NCBI RefSeq assembly: GCF_024710485.1
Contig: NZ_JANJUQ010000006.1
Location: 1-64,000, forward strand
DNA length: 64,000 bases
Reading direction: 5' to 3'
Source: Flavobacterium sp.
GTDB lineage: Bacteria > Bacteroidota > Bacteroidia > Flavobacteriales > Flavobacteriaceae
Part shown: positions 43,387 to 52,159 of the stretch, one piece after another
How the letters are laid out: every line of letters starts with the position of its first letter
Position numbering within the stretch: position 1 is the stretch's first letter
The notes under the pieces: generated by a model
What the model saw: only the letters and a program-made list of their open reading frames with translations
Told to the model about the DNA's origin: nothing
Database searches by the model: none
Position numbers and translations under genes: made by a program

Positions 43387-44475
43387 TTATAATCTGTACC
43401 CTATCCCAAACTCTAAAGCTTCAGCCAAAAACAAATGGGTTTTAATGGTAAAGCCACCGAATATTTTATCGGTTATATAATATTTAATCCCAACCCTGTC
43501 GTAAATCGGAATGTCTTTTTTAAAAGGTTGGTAAGCATAAAACCCAACTTGTGCTTCAAGTGAAATACGATTAATAAGCAACTCGTGTCCCACAAAAATT
43601 CCGATTCGTTTATAATCAGTATTGGCACTGATGTTGTCCTCCGGATAAGCCACAGAGTAGTATTTAATATATTCCTTAATGGATTGCGTTAAGAACAACT
43701 CGGTTCCGAACTGCAGCGCCGATTTGCGATTCAAACGTTTGTCCGCATAAAAACCGATGTGATAAAACGGAAACTGTCCGCTGCTGATAATCGGATTTTC
43801 ATTAACCCCACTGCGCAACACCAAATTGTAGTGAATAGGCTCTTTGAATGATTTTTTGACCGAAGTCGTATCCTGTTTGCGTTGAAAATCTTTCGAAAAA
43901 TCGTAATTCAAACCCAAATTCAACAAATAAGTATTGATGCCGCTGTTAGGCGATTTCATTCTTCCGTTGGAGTAATGGGTGAACAAAATCCCGGCATGAA
44001 AACCAATATTTTTAAATAAGTTCTGGTTGTCGTATGCCAAACCAATATTGGTGTTGCCCATAAACCGGCTCCCGAAAGCCTTGTTTTTGCTATTGGTTAC
44101 CCTATCGTAGGGATTTGTAGTATAGGCAATTCCCTGTGAAAGTTTAAGTTGCAAATGGCGATTCCAAAAGTAAAAGTTGTACAGCGCTCCTACGGCATAA
44201 TTTTGCCCGAGCGGCTGACTCTTAAAATCCTGATACAAAAAATAAGCGCCGTAATCCGGATAGTTGTACGCCTGATGCCATTCCCTCGAACCATCGGTTC
44301 TGTTCACTAACGATACCATCACGCCTTGCGGATGACCGTTAACCAAATGGTACATATCCTCAGTATGCGGCAAAGCATTGCCTCGTAAAACAGATGCCTC
44401 AAGTGATAAAGCGTTGGTGTTTTGCCCTAAACTCACAAAGGAATACAGCCAAAACAACAGGTAAATTTTTCTCAT
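43387..44475 (-). CDS. Acyloxyacyl hydrolase / lipid A deacylase-like outer membrane protein
   Basis: The protein (362 aa) has a signal peptide (MRKIYLLFWLYSFVSLG) and a beta-barrel of the acyloxyacyl hydrolase (PagL-like) type. The supposed catalytic His/Ser region is GILFTHYSNGRMKSPNSGIN near residue 165, with His-x-Ser as in PagL. The C-terminus ends in a barrel strand (EFGIGYRL). It could remove an acyl chain from lipid A; this is inferred from the family. An upstream ATG at 44496 lacks a good signal context, so 44475 is chosen. It is followed by a DUF2807 lipoprotein. Confidence 0.8.
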   Translation of the reverse strand: MRKIYLLFWLYSFVSLGQNTNALSLEASVLRGNALPHTEDMYHLVNGHPQGVMVSLVNRTDGSREWHQAYNYPDYGAYFLYQDFKSQPLGQNYAVGALYNFYFWNRHLQLKLSQGIAYTTNPYDRVTNSKNKAFGSRFMGNTNIGLAYDNQNLFKNIGFHAGILFTHYSNGRMKSPNSGINTYLLNLGLNYDFSKDFQRKQDTTSVKKSFKEPIHYNLVLRSGVNENPIISSGQFPFYHIGFYADKRLNRKSALQFGTELFLTQSIKEYIKYYSVAYPEDNISANTDYKRIGIFVGHELLINRISLEAQVGFYAYQPFKKDIPIYDRVGIKYYITDKIFGGFTIKTHLFLAEALEFGIGYRL

Positions 44476-44553
44476 CCTAATTTTTAAATCGCACAAATAT
44501 AAGTGATTTCATATTAAAGGGAGAATCTCCGAAAAATTGTTGTTGCATTTTCA

Positions 44554-44633
44554 GGAGCGAATGGTTCGGGCATTTTTGCAGTCCGTGTTCCCGCTTTTGG
44601 TGTTACATGGTAACACTGTCAATCGGGGCTAAA
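44554..44633 (-). repeat. Dispersed palindromic element, copy 5
   Basis: On the minus strand: TTTAGCCCCGATTGACAGT, a hairpin GTGTTAC/GTAACAC (44600-44616), AAAAGCGGGAACACGGACTG and then TTCGCTCC. It closely resembles copy 1. It lies just past the metF stop, upstream of the acyloxyacyl hydrolase-like gene. Confidence 0.82.
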
Positions 44634-44659
44634 CGGGTATGGTCTTTTGTAAAATCCGT

Positions 44660-45616
44660 TTAAAAAACAGCTTTGGCAATCGTTTTAATGTTCTCTGCTT
44701 TCCCCATCGAATAATAATGTAATACCGGAATACCTGCAGTCACCAACTCTTTGCTTTGTGCTACACACCATTCAATCCCGATTTGTTTTACTTCATCATT
44801 GTCTTTGGCTTTCACCACAGCCATGATTAAATCGTCCGGCAACTCTATACTAAAGCGATGCGGAATCAAATTCAATTGTTTCTTAGTCGCAATCGGTTTC
44901 AGTCCCGGAATAATCGGAACTGTAATTCCCGCAGCGCGACATTTGTCAACAAAATCAAAGAATTTTTTATTATCGAAAAACATCTGCGTGATAATATAAT
45001 CGGCACCGTTCTTGATTTTTTGCTTCAAAAAATGAATATCACTGTCCAAACTAGGCGCTTCCATGTGCTTCTCCGGATAACCGGCTACACCAATACAAAA
45101 ATTAGTTTTGGCTGAATTCTTCAAATCTTCATCCAAGTAAATACCCTTATTTAAATTGCTGATTTGCGTCACCAATTCACTCGCATAGGCATTACCTTCT
45201 TTTTCGGGATGGAAATAGGTTTCGGTTTTTAACGCATCGCCGCGCAATGCTACCACATTATCGATTCCTAAGAAATCCAAATCAATCAATAAATTCTCGG
45301 TATCTTCTTTGGTAAAGCCGCCACACAAGATGTGCGGAATCGCATCTACATTGTATTTGTTCTGAATTCCGGCACAAATCCCCACCGTTCCCGGACGTTT
45401 TTTCACAATTTTCTTTTGCAACAAACCATTCGGTAATTCTTTGTATTCGTATTCTTCCCGATGGTACGTAACATCAATGAAGGGCGGATTGAACTCCATT
45501 AACGGATCAATGCTGTCAAAAATCGACTGTATGTTCTGTCCTTTCAAAGGCGGTAAAATCTCAAAAGAGAATAACGGTTTGCCGTTGGCGTTTTCAATAT
45601 GTTGGGTTACTTTCAT
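44660..45616 (-). CDS. metF: Methylenetetrahydrofolate reductase
   Basis: MetF reduces 5,10-methylene-THF to 5-methyl-THF, the methyl donor for MetH. The 318-aa TIM-barrel flavoprotein has FSFEILPPLKGQNIQSIFD (Glu catalytic), DVTYHREEYEY, LCGGFTKEDTENLLIDL, VALRGDALKTE, FCIGVAGYPEKHMEAPSLD and ITQMFFDNKKFFDFV. It is downstream of the two metH genes on the same strand (75-base gap), so the three form one unit behind the SAM-I riboswitch. Confidence 0.95.
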   Translation of the reverse strand: MKVTQHIENANGKPLFSFEILPPLKGQNIQSIFDSIDPLMEFNPPFIDVTYHREEYEYKELPNGLLQKKIVKKRPGTVGICAGIQNKYNVDAIPHILCGGFTKEDTENLLIDLDFLGIDNVVALRGDALKTETYFHPEKEGNAYASELVTQISNLNKGIYLDEDLKNSAKTNFCIGVAGYPEKHMEAPSLDSDIHFLKQKIKNGADYIITQMFFDNKKFFDFVDKCRAAGITVPIIPGLKPIATKKQLNLIPHRFSIELPDDLIMAVVKAKDNDEVKQIGIEWCVAQSKELVTAGIPVLHYYSMGKAENIKTIAKAVF

Positions 45617-45625
45617 AATTTTAAA

Positions 45626-45690
45626 ATTGCGAGTTGCGAGTTGCGAGTTGCGAGTTTACTTTGAACCCGAAACTCGTAACACGTAACCAA
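45626..45690. repeat. Intergenic heptamer array between metH and metF
   Basis: Plus strand units ATTGCGA, GTTGCGA, GTTGCGA, GTTGCGA (45626-45653), then a short spacer, then an inverted arm CGAAACTCGTAACACGTAAC (45668-45687). The two arms can pair in part, for example TTGCGAGTT with AACTCGTAA. The array fills most of the metH-metF gap. Confidence 0.85.
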
Positions 45691-45691
45691 A

Positions 45692-48373
45692 TTAATCTGC
45701 TATATTCGGTGATAGCCACTTCGTTGCTATTTCTGTTGCTATTCCTCTTCTTTTGGCGTAATCTACCACTTGGTCTTCTTTAATTTTTCCGAGGCCGAAA
45801 TACTTGCACTGCGGATGGGCAAAATAATAGCCCGAAACCGAAGCTGCCGGCCACATCGCCATACTTTCCGTCAGTTTTACTCCTATTGCTTCTTCGACTT
45901 GCAATAGTTTCCAAATCGTAGGTTTTTCCAAGTGGTCGGGACAAGCCGGATAACCCGGTGCCGGACGAATGCCTTTGTAAGCTTCATCTATCAAATCCTG
46001 ATTAGAAAGACTTTCATCCGAAGCATAACCCCAAATTTCCCGGCGGACTTTCAAGTGCAAATATTCGGCAAAGGCTTCGGCCAATCGATCGCCTAAAGCT
46101 TTGACCAAAATCGAGTTGTAATCGTCCAATTGTTTTTCGAATTCGGCTGCTTTTTCATCCACACCAAAACCGGTCGTGACACAAAAACAACCGATGTAAT
46201 CTTGCTTTCCACTTTCTATTGGCGCAATAAAATCGGCTAAGGCAATGTTGGGCGCGCCGGCTGTTTTTTGGGATTGTTGGCGTAAGGTTAAAAAGGTTGC
46301 GAGTTGCGGGTTGCGGGTTTCAGGTTCATTGTAAACTGAAATATCGTCGTCATTAACAGTATTGGCCGGGAAAATACCTAAGATGCCTTTGGCGGTAAAC
46401 CATTTTTCGGTTACGATTTGGGACAGCATTTTTTGCGCATCGGCAAACAAAGCGGAAGCCTGTTCGCCAACTACCTCGTCTTTCAAAATCGCCGGATATT
46501 TTCCATACAATTCCCACGATTGGAAAAATGGCGTCCAATCAATAAAATCAACCAAATCAGCCAATGTCACTTCAACCGTTTTTGTACCGATGAAATTCGG
46601 TTTTACCGGCGTAAAATTGTTCCAATTCAATTGGAGTTTGTTTTTACGAGCTTCTTCAATCGACAAATAATTTTTATCGCGACTGCGACTCAAATAACCT
46701 TCGCGCAGTTTGTCGTATTCTTCTCGAACCGATTGCACATAATTGTCTTTGGTTTCGGCTTGCAACAAATTACTCGCCACTGTTACCGCACGCGAGGCAT
46801 CGTTAACGTGTACTACAGTCGATTGGTATTCCGGGGCAATTTTCACCGCTGTGTGCGCTCGCGATGTAGTAGCGCCGCCAATCATAATCGGAATTTGGAT
46901 ATTCAGCTTGTCCATCTCTTTGGCCAAATACACCATTTCATCGAGCGAAGGCGTAATCAATCCGCTCAAACCAATGATGTCGACATTTTCTTTGACCGCC
47001 GCCTCGATGATTTTTTCAGGCGGTACCATTACGCCTAAATCGACAATCTCGAAGTTGTTACAAGCCAAAACTACCGCTACTATATTTTTACCAATATCGT
47101 GTACATCGCCTTTTACGGTGGCCATCAAGACTTTTCCGGCTGAAGACGATTTGCCGTCTTTCGATGCTTCTATATAAGGTAGCAAATACGCTACGGCTTT
47201 TTTCATCACACGGGCTGATTTTACCACTTGCGGTAAGAACATTTTGCCGCTACCAAACAAATCGCCTACGACATTCATCCCGTTCATCAAGTGGTTTTCG
47301 ATGACTTCAATGGGTTTTTCTACCGAAAGACGGGCTTCTTCTACATCTATTTCTATAAATTCATCAATTCCTTTCACTAAGGAATGAGTCAATCGGTCTT
47401 GTAAAGAACCGTTTCTCCACTCTTGTACTGCTTTGTCATTGGTTTTGAAATCGCCTTTAAAACTTTCTGCCAAATCAAGCAATCGTTCCGTGGCATCTTC
47501 TCTTCTGTTCAACAACACATCTTCCACATGTTCCAACAAAATCGGATCGATTTCATCATAAATCTCCAACATTTCCGGATTTACAATACCCATAGTCATA
47601 CCGTGTTTAATGGCGTGGTATAGGAAGGCCGAATGCATGGCTTCCCTCACTTTGTCATTCCCGCGAAACGAAAACGACACATTACTCACGCCACCGGAAA
47701 CTCCGGCATACGGTAGGTTTTCGCGAATCCATTTAGTCGCTCTGAAAAAGTCTAAAGCATTTAACTTGTGCTCTTCCATTCCGGTTGCTACCGGAAAAAT
47801 ATTTGGGTCGAAAATGATGTCTTCGGGTGGAAAATGAACTTCATTCACTAAAATATCATAACTCCTTTTACAAATATCAATGCGTCTTTGGTAGGTATCG
47901 GCCTGACCTTCTTCGTCAAATGCCATGACAATGACAGCTGCACCATATCTTTTGATGAGTTTAGCGTGATGGATAAAAGCTTCCTTTCCTTCTTTTAAGG
48001 AGATGGAATTCACCACGCCTTTTCCTTGAATAACTTTCAATCCGGCTTCGATGATTTCCCATTTAGAGCTGTCAATCATCACCGGAACGCGAGCAATATC
48101 GGGTTCGGCAGCAATCAGGTTTAGGAATTTGGTCATGGCGTAAACACCATCTAACATGCCTTCATCCATATTGACATCGATGATTTGGGCACCACCTTCT
48201 ACTTGAGCGCGGGCAATATCGAGCGCTTCTTCGTATTTCTCTTCTTTAATCAAACGCAGGAATTTACGCGAACCGGTAACATTGGTGCGTTCTCCTACGT
48301 TGATAAAATTGGATTCCGGCGTAACGATTAAAGGTTCTAAACCGGATAGTTTTAAGTATTTTTTCTCAGACAT
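45692..48373 (-). CDS. metH: Methionine synthase MetH, folate/cobalamin/activation part
   Basis: This 893-aa protein holds the last three modules of cobalamin-dependent methionine synthase. The pterin-binding domain spans about 20-300 ([31 protein letters not shown]). The B12 cap and Rossmann domains follow at about 330-560, with the cobalt-ligand motif [15 protein letters not shown]. The SAM-dependent reactivation domain spans about 600-890 ([31 protein letters not shown]). The homocysteine-binding module is encoded by the gene just upstream (48445-49437), so the enzyme is split. A period-7 repeat at 46296-46323 adds [10 protein letters not shown] in the reactivation domain, between VYN and LRQQ. 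Confidence 0.94.
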   Translation of the reverse strand: MSEKKYLKLSGLEPLIVTPESNFINVGERTNVTGSRKFLRLIKEEKYEEALDIARAQVEGGAQIIDVNMDEGMLDGVYAMTKFLNLIAAEPDIARVPVMIDSSKWEIIEAGLKVIQGKGVVNSISLKEGKEAFIHHAKLIKRYGAAVIVMAFDEEGQADTYQRRIDICKRSYDILVNEVHFPPEDIIFDPNIFPVATGMEEHKLNALDFFRATKWIRENLPYAGVSGGVSNVSFSFRGNDKVREAMHSAFLYHAIKHGMTMGIVNPEMLEIYDEIDPILLEHVEDVLLNRREDATERLLDLAESFKGDFKTNDKAVQEWRNGSLQDRLTHSLVKGIDEFIEIDVEEARLSVEKPIEVIENHLMNGMNVVGDLFGSGKMFLPQVVKSARVMKKAVAYLLPYIEASKDGKSSSAGKVLMATVKGDVHDIGKNIVAVVLACNNFEIVDLGVMVPPEKIIEAAVKENVDIIGLSGLITPSLDEMVYLAKEMDKLNIQIPIMIGGATTSRAHTAVKIAPEYQSTVVHVNDASRAVTVASNLLQAETKDNYVQSVREEYDKLREGYLSRSRDKNYLSIEEARKNKLQLNWNNFTPVKPNFIGTKTVEVTLADLVDFIDWTPFFQSWELYGKYPAILKDEVVGEQASALFADAQKMLSQIVTEKWFTAKGILGIFPANTVNDDDISVYNEPETRNPQLATFLTLRQQSQKTAGAPNIALADFIAPIESGKQDYIGCFCVTTGFGVDEKAAEFEKQLDDYNSILVKALGDRLAEAFAEYLHLKVRREIWGYASDESLSNQDLIDEAYKGIRPAPGYPACPDHLEKPTIWKLLQVEEAIGVKLTESMAMWPAASVSGYYFAHPQCKYFGLGKIKEDQVVDYAKRRGIATEIATKWLSPNIAD
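46296..46323 (-). repeat. Intragenic heptamer array in metH
   Basis: Plus strand units GTTGCGA, GTTGCGG, GTTGCGG, GTTTCAG. On the coding strand they read ETRNPQLA within the MetH reactivation domain. The unit is the same as in aroA. Confidence 0.88.
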
Positions 48374-48390
48374 CTTTATTTTCTATTGAC

Positions 48391-48441
48391 CACGAATTAC
48401 ACTAGGTTTTTTTTAGCCACGGATTACACAGATTAGCACAG
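48391..48441 (-). repeat. Interspersed repeat between the two metH genes (CACGGATTACACAGATT type)
   Basis: The gap between the two metH genes holds two related segments, CACGAATTACACTAGG and CACGGATTACACAGATTAG, the latter continuing CACAGATTTCACT. This is a recognisable AT-rich interspersed repeat with internal period near 11-12. No gene or promoter is seen here. Confidence 0.65.
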
Positions 48442-48444
48442 ATT

Positions 48445-49437
48445 TCACTCGGCATGAATGAGAACATTTCGTGGTTTAAATTCTTTGGCTACCTCAGCAA
48501 TAGCTTTGATGTGTTCCGGAGTGGTGCCGCAACAACCGCCTATGATGTTGACTAAATTATCTTGTAAATACTCGCGAATCAACGCTTGCATTTCGGTTGG
48601 GGTTTGGTCGTATTGTCCAAAAGCATTGGGCAAGCCGGCATTAGGATGTGCCGAAATATTTAAACTGGTGTTTTGTGCCAATCTTTTCAGATAAGGTTTT
48701 AACTGGTCGGCACCCAAAGCACAGTTGAATCCGATACTCAACAAAGGAATATGTTGAATGGAAATCAAAAACGCTTCCACGGTTTGTCCGGAAAGTGTTC
48801 TTCCTGAGGCATCGGTAATCGTTCCGGAAACCATTACGGGTATGTCTAAATGTCTTTCTTCTTTGACTTCTTCTATGGCGAACAAAGCCGCTTTGGCATT
48901 GAGCGTATCGAAAATAGTTTCTACCAAAAGCACATCACAACCGCCATCGATTAACGCTTCTACTTGTTGTTTGTAAGCGATGCGTAAATCGTCGAAAGTT
49001 ACGGCTCTGAATCCCGGATCGTTTACATCGGGCGACATGGAAGCCGTACGGTTCGTTGGTCCGATGGAACCGGCTACGAAACGTGGTCTGTCGGTGAACT
49101 CGTCGGCGACTTCACGGGCAATTTTAGCAGATTGATAGTTTAATTCATACACCAAATCTTCCATATGATAATCGGCCATGCCGATGGTGGTTCCGGAAAA
49201 CGTATTGGTTTCTACGATATCGGCGCCGGCTTGAAAGTACAAGCGGTGGACTTGTTTTACGGCTTCAGGTTGGGTAATCGACAACAAATCGTTGTTGCCT
49301 TTTAACGGATGTGGAAAATCCTTAAAGCGCTCGCCACGGAAATCGGCTTCGGAGAAGTTGTTACGTTGTAACATGGTTCCCATCGCTCCGTCGAGGACGA
49401 GGATTCTTTCTTTGATAGCGTCTTGTATTTTTGACAT
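48445..49437 (-). CDS. metH: Methionine synthase MetH, homocysteine-binding part
   Basis: The 330-aa protein is the homocysteine S-methyltransferase module of MetH, carried as a separate gene. It begins with [20 protein letters not shown] and has [12 protein letters not shown] near 78. The three zinc-ligand cysteines are visible: one in [15 protein letters not shown] near 237 and two in [16 protein letters not shown] near 305. It lies 71 bases before the second metH gene, with an in-frame stop and a new ATG, so this is a split gene and not a frameshift. The SAM-I riboswitch lies upstream. Confidence 0.93.
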   Translation of the reverse strand: MSKIQDAIKERILVLDGAMGTMLQRNNFSEADFRGERFKDFPHPLKGNNDLLSITQPEAVKQVHRLYFQAGADIVETNTFSGTTIGMADYHMEDLVYELNYQSAKIAREVADEFTDRPRFVAGSIGPTNRTASMSPDVNDPGFRAVTFDDLRIAYKQQVEALIDGGCDVLLVETIFDTLNAKAALFAIEEVKEERHLDIPVMVSGTITDASGRTLSGQTVEAFLISIQHIPLLSIGFNCALGADQLKPYLKRLAQNTSLNISAHPNAGLPNAFGQYDQTPTEMQALIREYLQDNLVNIIGGCCGTTPEHIKAIAEVAKEFKPRNVLIHAE

Positions 49438-49450
49438 ATTTTTTAAATTT

Positions 49451-49487
49451 CACAGAGATGCACAGAGCATCCCAGAGATACACAAAG
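49451..49487 (-). repeat. Short tandem repeat (CACAGAGATG type) before metH
   Basis: Three to four related 10-11-base units: CACAGAGATG, CACAGAGCATC, CCAGAGATAC, ACAAAG. They lie directly upstream of the metH ATG, in the mRNA leader. Confidence 0.6.
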
Positions 49488-49495
49488 TTTATTAA

Positions 49496-49670
49496 TTAGC
49501 CCCGATTACCTCACTTTACACTAATTTTCAATAGGTGTTCGGTGAATGCTTCGCATTTGGCAGTCTCGTCTTTTGGGACGAGACAGAAAGCGAGAAAATG
49601 GGACCGCAACAAGGCGCAAGCCATTGCTTCGCCAATTCGCCTTCGGCTCGGGTCGCTCGTCAAAACATAA
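49496..49670 (+). repeat. Dispersed palindromic element, copy 6, inside the metH leader
   Basis: This long copy starts TTAGCCCCGATTACC, holds a hairpin GTCTCGTC/GACGAGAC (49563-49584), then AAAGCGAGAAAATGGGACCG and more GC-rich palindromic sequence (CGAAGCATTC-, GCGAATTGGCGAAGC-like on the minus strand). It lies between the SAM-I aptamer and the metH start, unlike the other copies, which are at 3' ends. Two overlapping plus-strand ORFs here are not believable genes. The right end is uncertain. Confidence 0.7.
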
Positions 49671-49704
49671 AAAGTATCAGGAAAGGGAGAGGAAATATCT
49701 CTGG

Positions 49705-49803
49705 GTTATCTTTTCTCAAATTGAGATAGAATGTAGCACCTTCTTTTTGGCAAAGGGTTGCTAAGCTTTCACAGGGTCTATTCCCTCCGGCTTTCGTGAT
49801 AAC
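49705..49803 (-). ncRNA. SAM-I (S-box) riboswitch upstream of metH-metF
   Basis: The minus strand has the S-box core in order. The P1 strands are GTTATC at 49803-49798 and GATAAC at 49710-49705. Between them come CCGGAGGGAATAGACCCTG, then TGAAAGCTTAGCAACC, then AAGGTGCTACATTCTA. These are the conserved SAM-I binding elements (GGAGGGA, GACCC..TGAA, AGCAACC, AGGTGC). The aptamer lies about 270 bases before the metH gene; high SAM should reduce metH-metF expression. I cannot point to a clear terminator directly after P1, so the expression platform is uncertain. Confidence 0.92.
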
Positions 49804-49826
49804 AAACATGATGTTAATGAACGGTG

Positions 49827-49857
49827 CAAAGTAATGACACAGAATTCATATTTGCAA
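49827..49857 (-). promoter_or_regulatory. Putative promoter of the SAM-I/metH-metF unit
   Basis: On the minus strand a TTG (49857-49855) is followed after 20 bases by TTACTTTG (49834-49827), near the Bacteroidota TTTG/TAnnTTTG pattern. It lies between the hom terminator and the SAM-I aptamer. Confidence 0.45.
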
Positions 49858-49873
49858 GGGTTTTGAAAAAATA

Positions 49874-49905
49874 AAAACCTACAACGTTGTAGTGTTGTAG
49901 GTTTT
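49874..49905 (-). terminator. Intrinsic terminator of the metY-metX-hom operon
   Basis: A 12-bp perfect stem AAAACCTACAAC/GTTGTAGGTTTT with an 8-base loop, followed on the minus strand by TATTTTTTC. It lies past the hom stop, which separates this unit from metH. Confidence 0.85.
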
Positions 49906-49940
49906 CGGGGTTGGTGGTTGATTAGTTAACTTTTTTACCA

Positions 49941-51041
49941 TTAAAGCCAAATAGCTTCTTTGATTTTTATTTTCTCGGCTACTTTTAAAATATCGTTTAA
50001 GACACCGCGCGCCGTGACTTGTTTTCCGGCGCCGGCACCTTGAATGACGATTGGGATGTCGCAATACGATTTAGTATAAATTTCAATAAGGTTGTCGGCA
50101 CCTTGGAGTTGACCGAGCGGGGAACTTTTGGGTACCGAAACGAGTTTGACTAGGAGTTGTTTGGTCTTTACCTCCAATTCGCCCACATACCGAAGTACAT
50201 GGTTATCAGCTTGGGTAATTTTGGCGATTTGAAACGGTTTGTCGAACAGCTGCTTGTTGACAGCGTATTCGGCTTTGGTGTTTTTTTGATTGAGATTCGG
50301 GAGCAAAAGGGATTCGATGTTGATATCTGTGAATTCCAATTCCTGTTCAATTTCGCGGGCGAGGATGAGCAGTTTTCGGGCGACATCGTTTCCGGATAAA
50401 TCTTCTCGGGAATCGGGTTCGGTCAATCCAATTTTTTCGGCTTGGGATAAAATTTTAGAAAACGGCAAGTCTTCTGCAGAAAATCGGTTAAAGATGTAAC
50501 TCAATGAACCTGAGAAAACGCCTCTGATTTTGGTGATTTCTTCACCGGAAAAATACAAGTCGTTGATGGTTTGTACAACAGGTAAACCGGCACCAACATT
50601 GGTTTCGTATAAAAATGACTTATCGTATTTTTTGAGGTTTCTTCGCAATTCTTTGTAAAAATCGGTGTGCAAGGTATTGGCTTTTTTATTGGCAGCTACA
50701 ATATCAAATCCATTCTGAATGAGCTGAATGTAGTTTTTAATAATTTCCTCGCTGGCCGTGGCATCTACAGCAATGAGGTTGTCTAATTGTTGTTCTTGGA
50801 CGTATTCGATAATATCTTCGATGCGGAACGGAATGGCCGATTGGGCAAAGTTGGCTTCCCATTGGTTTTTTAATCCGTCTTTTTCGAAAAAAGCCAAAGT
50901 CGAATTAGTGATGATGGGAAAGCGCAAATCGATGTTTCTTTTTTCGAGGAAGAATTTTTGGCTTTCGATGACCTGATTGATAAGTGTACTACCGACGTTG
51001 CCGATACCGAAAAGGACTATATTGATTCTAAGCGCTGACAT
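49941..51041 (-). CDS. hom: Homoserine dehydrogenase
   Basis: Homoserine dehydrogenase reduces aspartate semialdehyde to homoserine with NAD(P)H. The 366-aa protein has the nucleotide motif NIVLFGIGNVGSTLINQV near residue 8, VDATASEEI near 95, NKKANTLH near 120, the substrate motif YETNVGAGLPVVQTINDL near 148 and GVFSGSLSYIFNRF, then AEKIGLTEPDSREDLSGNDV near 210. It resembles the dehydrogenase half of ThrA and lacks a separate ACT domain. It overlaps the metX end by 14 bases and is the last gene of the metY-metX-hom unit. Confidence 0.92.
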   Translation of the reverse strand: MSALRINIVLFGIGNVGSTLINQVIESQKFFLEKRNIDLRFPIITNSTLAFFEKDGLKNQWEANFAQSAIPFRIEDIIEYVQEQQLDNLIAVDATASEEIIKNYIQLIQNGFDIVAANKKANTLHTDFYKELRRNLKKYDKSFLYETNVGAGLPVVQTINDLYFSGEEITKIRGVFSGSLSYIFNRFSAEDLPFSKILSQAEKIGLTEPDSREDLSGNDVARKLLILAREIEQELEFTDINIESLLLPNLNQKNTKAEYAVNKQLFDKPFQIAKITQADNHVLRYVGELEVKTKQLLVKLVSVPKSSPLGQLQGADNLIEIYTKSYCDIPIVIQGAGAGKQVTARGVLNDILKVAEKIKIKEAIWL

Positions 51042-52029
51042 AGTTTTGTTGTTTTTGAGGATTAAAAATAGGCTCTAAAATTTGGGCTAATTGTTGGTAT
51101 TCGATTAAAAAAGCGTCGTGTCCGTGAATGGATGTAATTTCGTGGTAATGCACATTTTCTTTTACAGTTTTAGCGCGTTCGTAGGTGGATTTATTTTCTT
51201 CGGCTATAAAAAAGTAATCCGTGTTTACCGCCACAATATGGATGGTGGCTTTAATGGTTTTGACAATGGCGGAAAAATCACCTCGGTCGCGGCTAATGTC
51301 GTTTGTTTTGAGCAAATGGTTCATCAGTTTGTAAGCCGACAAGCGAAAGCGGTTTTTGAGTTTGATACCGTGATTGGCCAACCAATTTTCGATTTGAAAA
51401 ACCGATGAATCATTGAATTTACTTCTTTGAAATCGTTGGTTGATGGATTGCGGTGTACGGTACAATAACATAGCGTGCAAACGGGCATCGGCAATTGGGT
51501 CATCGGAATTGTTGAGGATTTGGTCTTGGATTAATATGTTGGCTATCACCCAATCTGTCGCTTTCCAATCGGTGGCAATGGGAATTAGATGTTGAATTCG
51601 GTTGGGTAAAAGTGCCGCCATTTCCCAAGCTACTGCACCGCCTAAACTACCGCCAATTACCGCAAAAATATCGGTGACATTCAAATACAATAAGCCTTCC
51701 CAAAAAATTCGGGCGACATCGCGAATGGTAAAATCTTTGTAATTGGAAATCAGGTTCCCGAAATTATTGTCGTAGCCGTTGCCCGGAATATTGAAAGCGA
51801 TAACCGTAAAATACACTGTATCGATGGTTTTGGTTTCGCCGATTAACTCGTTCCACCAGCCGTTTTCTCCCGTAACATTAGAATTTCCGGTAAGTGCGTG
51901 ATTGACCACCACTATGGGAGCTGAACCAATGGGTTGCCCGAAAGTTTGGTAAAACAACGGAAGGTATGGTCGCTGTTTTCCGTTTTCCAATACCACATTA
52001 AACAAGTCTATTTTTTCTAACTTTTTCAT
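51028..52029 (-). CDS. metX: Homoserine O-acetyltransferase family alpha/beta hydrolase
   Basis: MetX acetylates homoserine for sulfhydrylation by MetY. The 333-aa alpha/beta hydrolase has NHALTGNSNVTGENGWW near residue 43 and the nucleophile elbow VIGGSLGGAVAWEM (Ser near 126). VNTDYFF lies near 275, and the catalytic His is in SIHGHDAFLIEY near 310, which is typical of MetX. It lies between metY and hom. The 130-base gap after metY contains a strong hairpin. The acyl donor (acetyl or succinyl) is not proven by sequence alone, but the MetY partner argues for acetyl. Confidence 0.88.
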   Translation of the reverse strand: MKKLEKIDLFNVVLENGKQRPYLPLFYQTFGQPIGSAPIVVVNHALTGNSNVTGENGWWNELIGETKTIDTVYFTVIAFNIPGNGYDNNFGNLISNYKDFTIRDVARIFWEGLLYLNVTDIFAVIGGSLGGAVAWEMAALLPNRIQHLIPIATDWKATDWVIANILIQDQILNNSDDPIADARLHAMLLYRTPQSINQRFQRSKFNDSSVFQIENWLANHGIKLKNRFRLSAYKLMNHLLKTNDISRDRGDFSAIVKTIKATIHIVAVNTDYFFIAEENKSTYERAKTVKENVHYHEITSIHGHDAFLIEYQQLAQILEPIFNPQKQQNYVSA

Positions 52030-52049
52030 TTTTTTTTAGTTTTTTTTAA

Positions 52050-52085
52050 AAGACTGCCTTCAACCTAAACTTTGAAGACAGTCTT
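52050..52085 (-). terminator. Strong hairpin between metY and metX
   Basis: A 14-bp stem AAGACTGTCTTCAA/TTGAAGGCAGTCTT with one G-U pair is followed on the minus strand by only TT and then an A run. It could be a weak or conditional terminator, or an mRNA-stabilising hairpin inside the operon. Confidence 0.55.
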
Positions 52086-52159
52086 AACAAACAAACAAAC
52101 CCGAGGCGCAGCCGAACTGTATGGAACGCAGCGGAATAAAACCAATGGCTTTAGTATCC

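Noticed and set aside
48374..48444. Frameshift explaining the split metH
   Set aside because: There is a 71-base non-coding gap with a stop and a new ATG, and the split falls between modules, so two genes are more likely.
49535..49764. Two overlapping rightward ORFs of about 65-70 codons
   Set aside because: They lie in the palindromic element copy 6 and run into the SAM-I aptamer on the opposite strand. No conserved domain or signal is visible.
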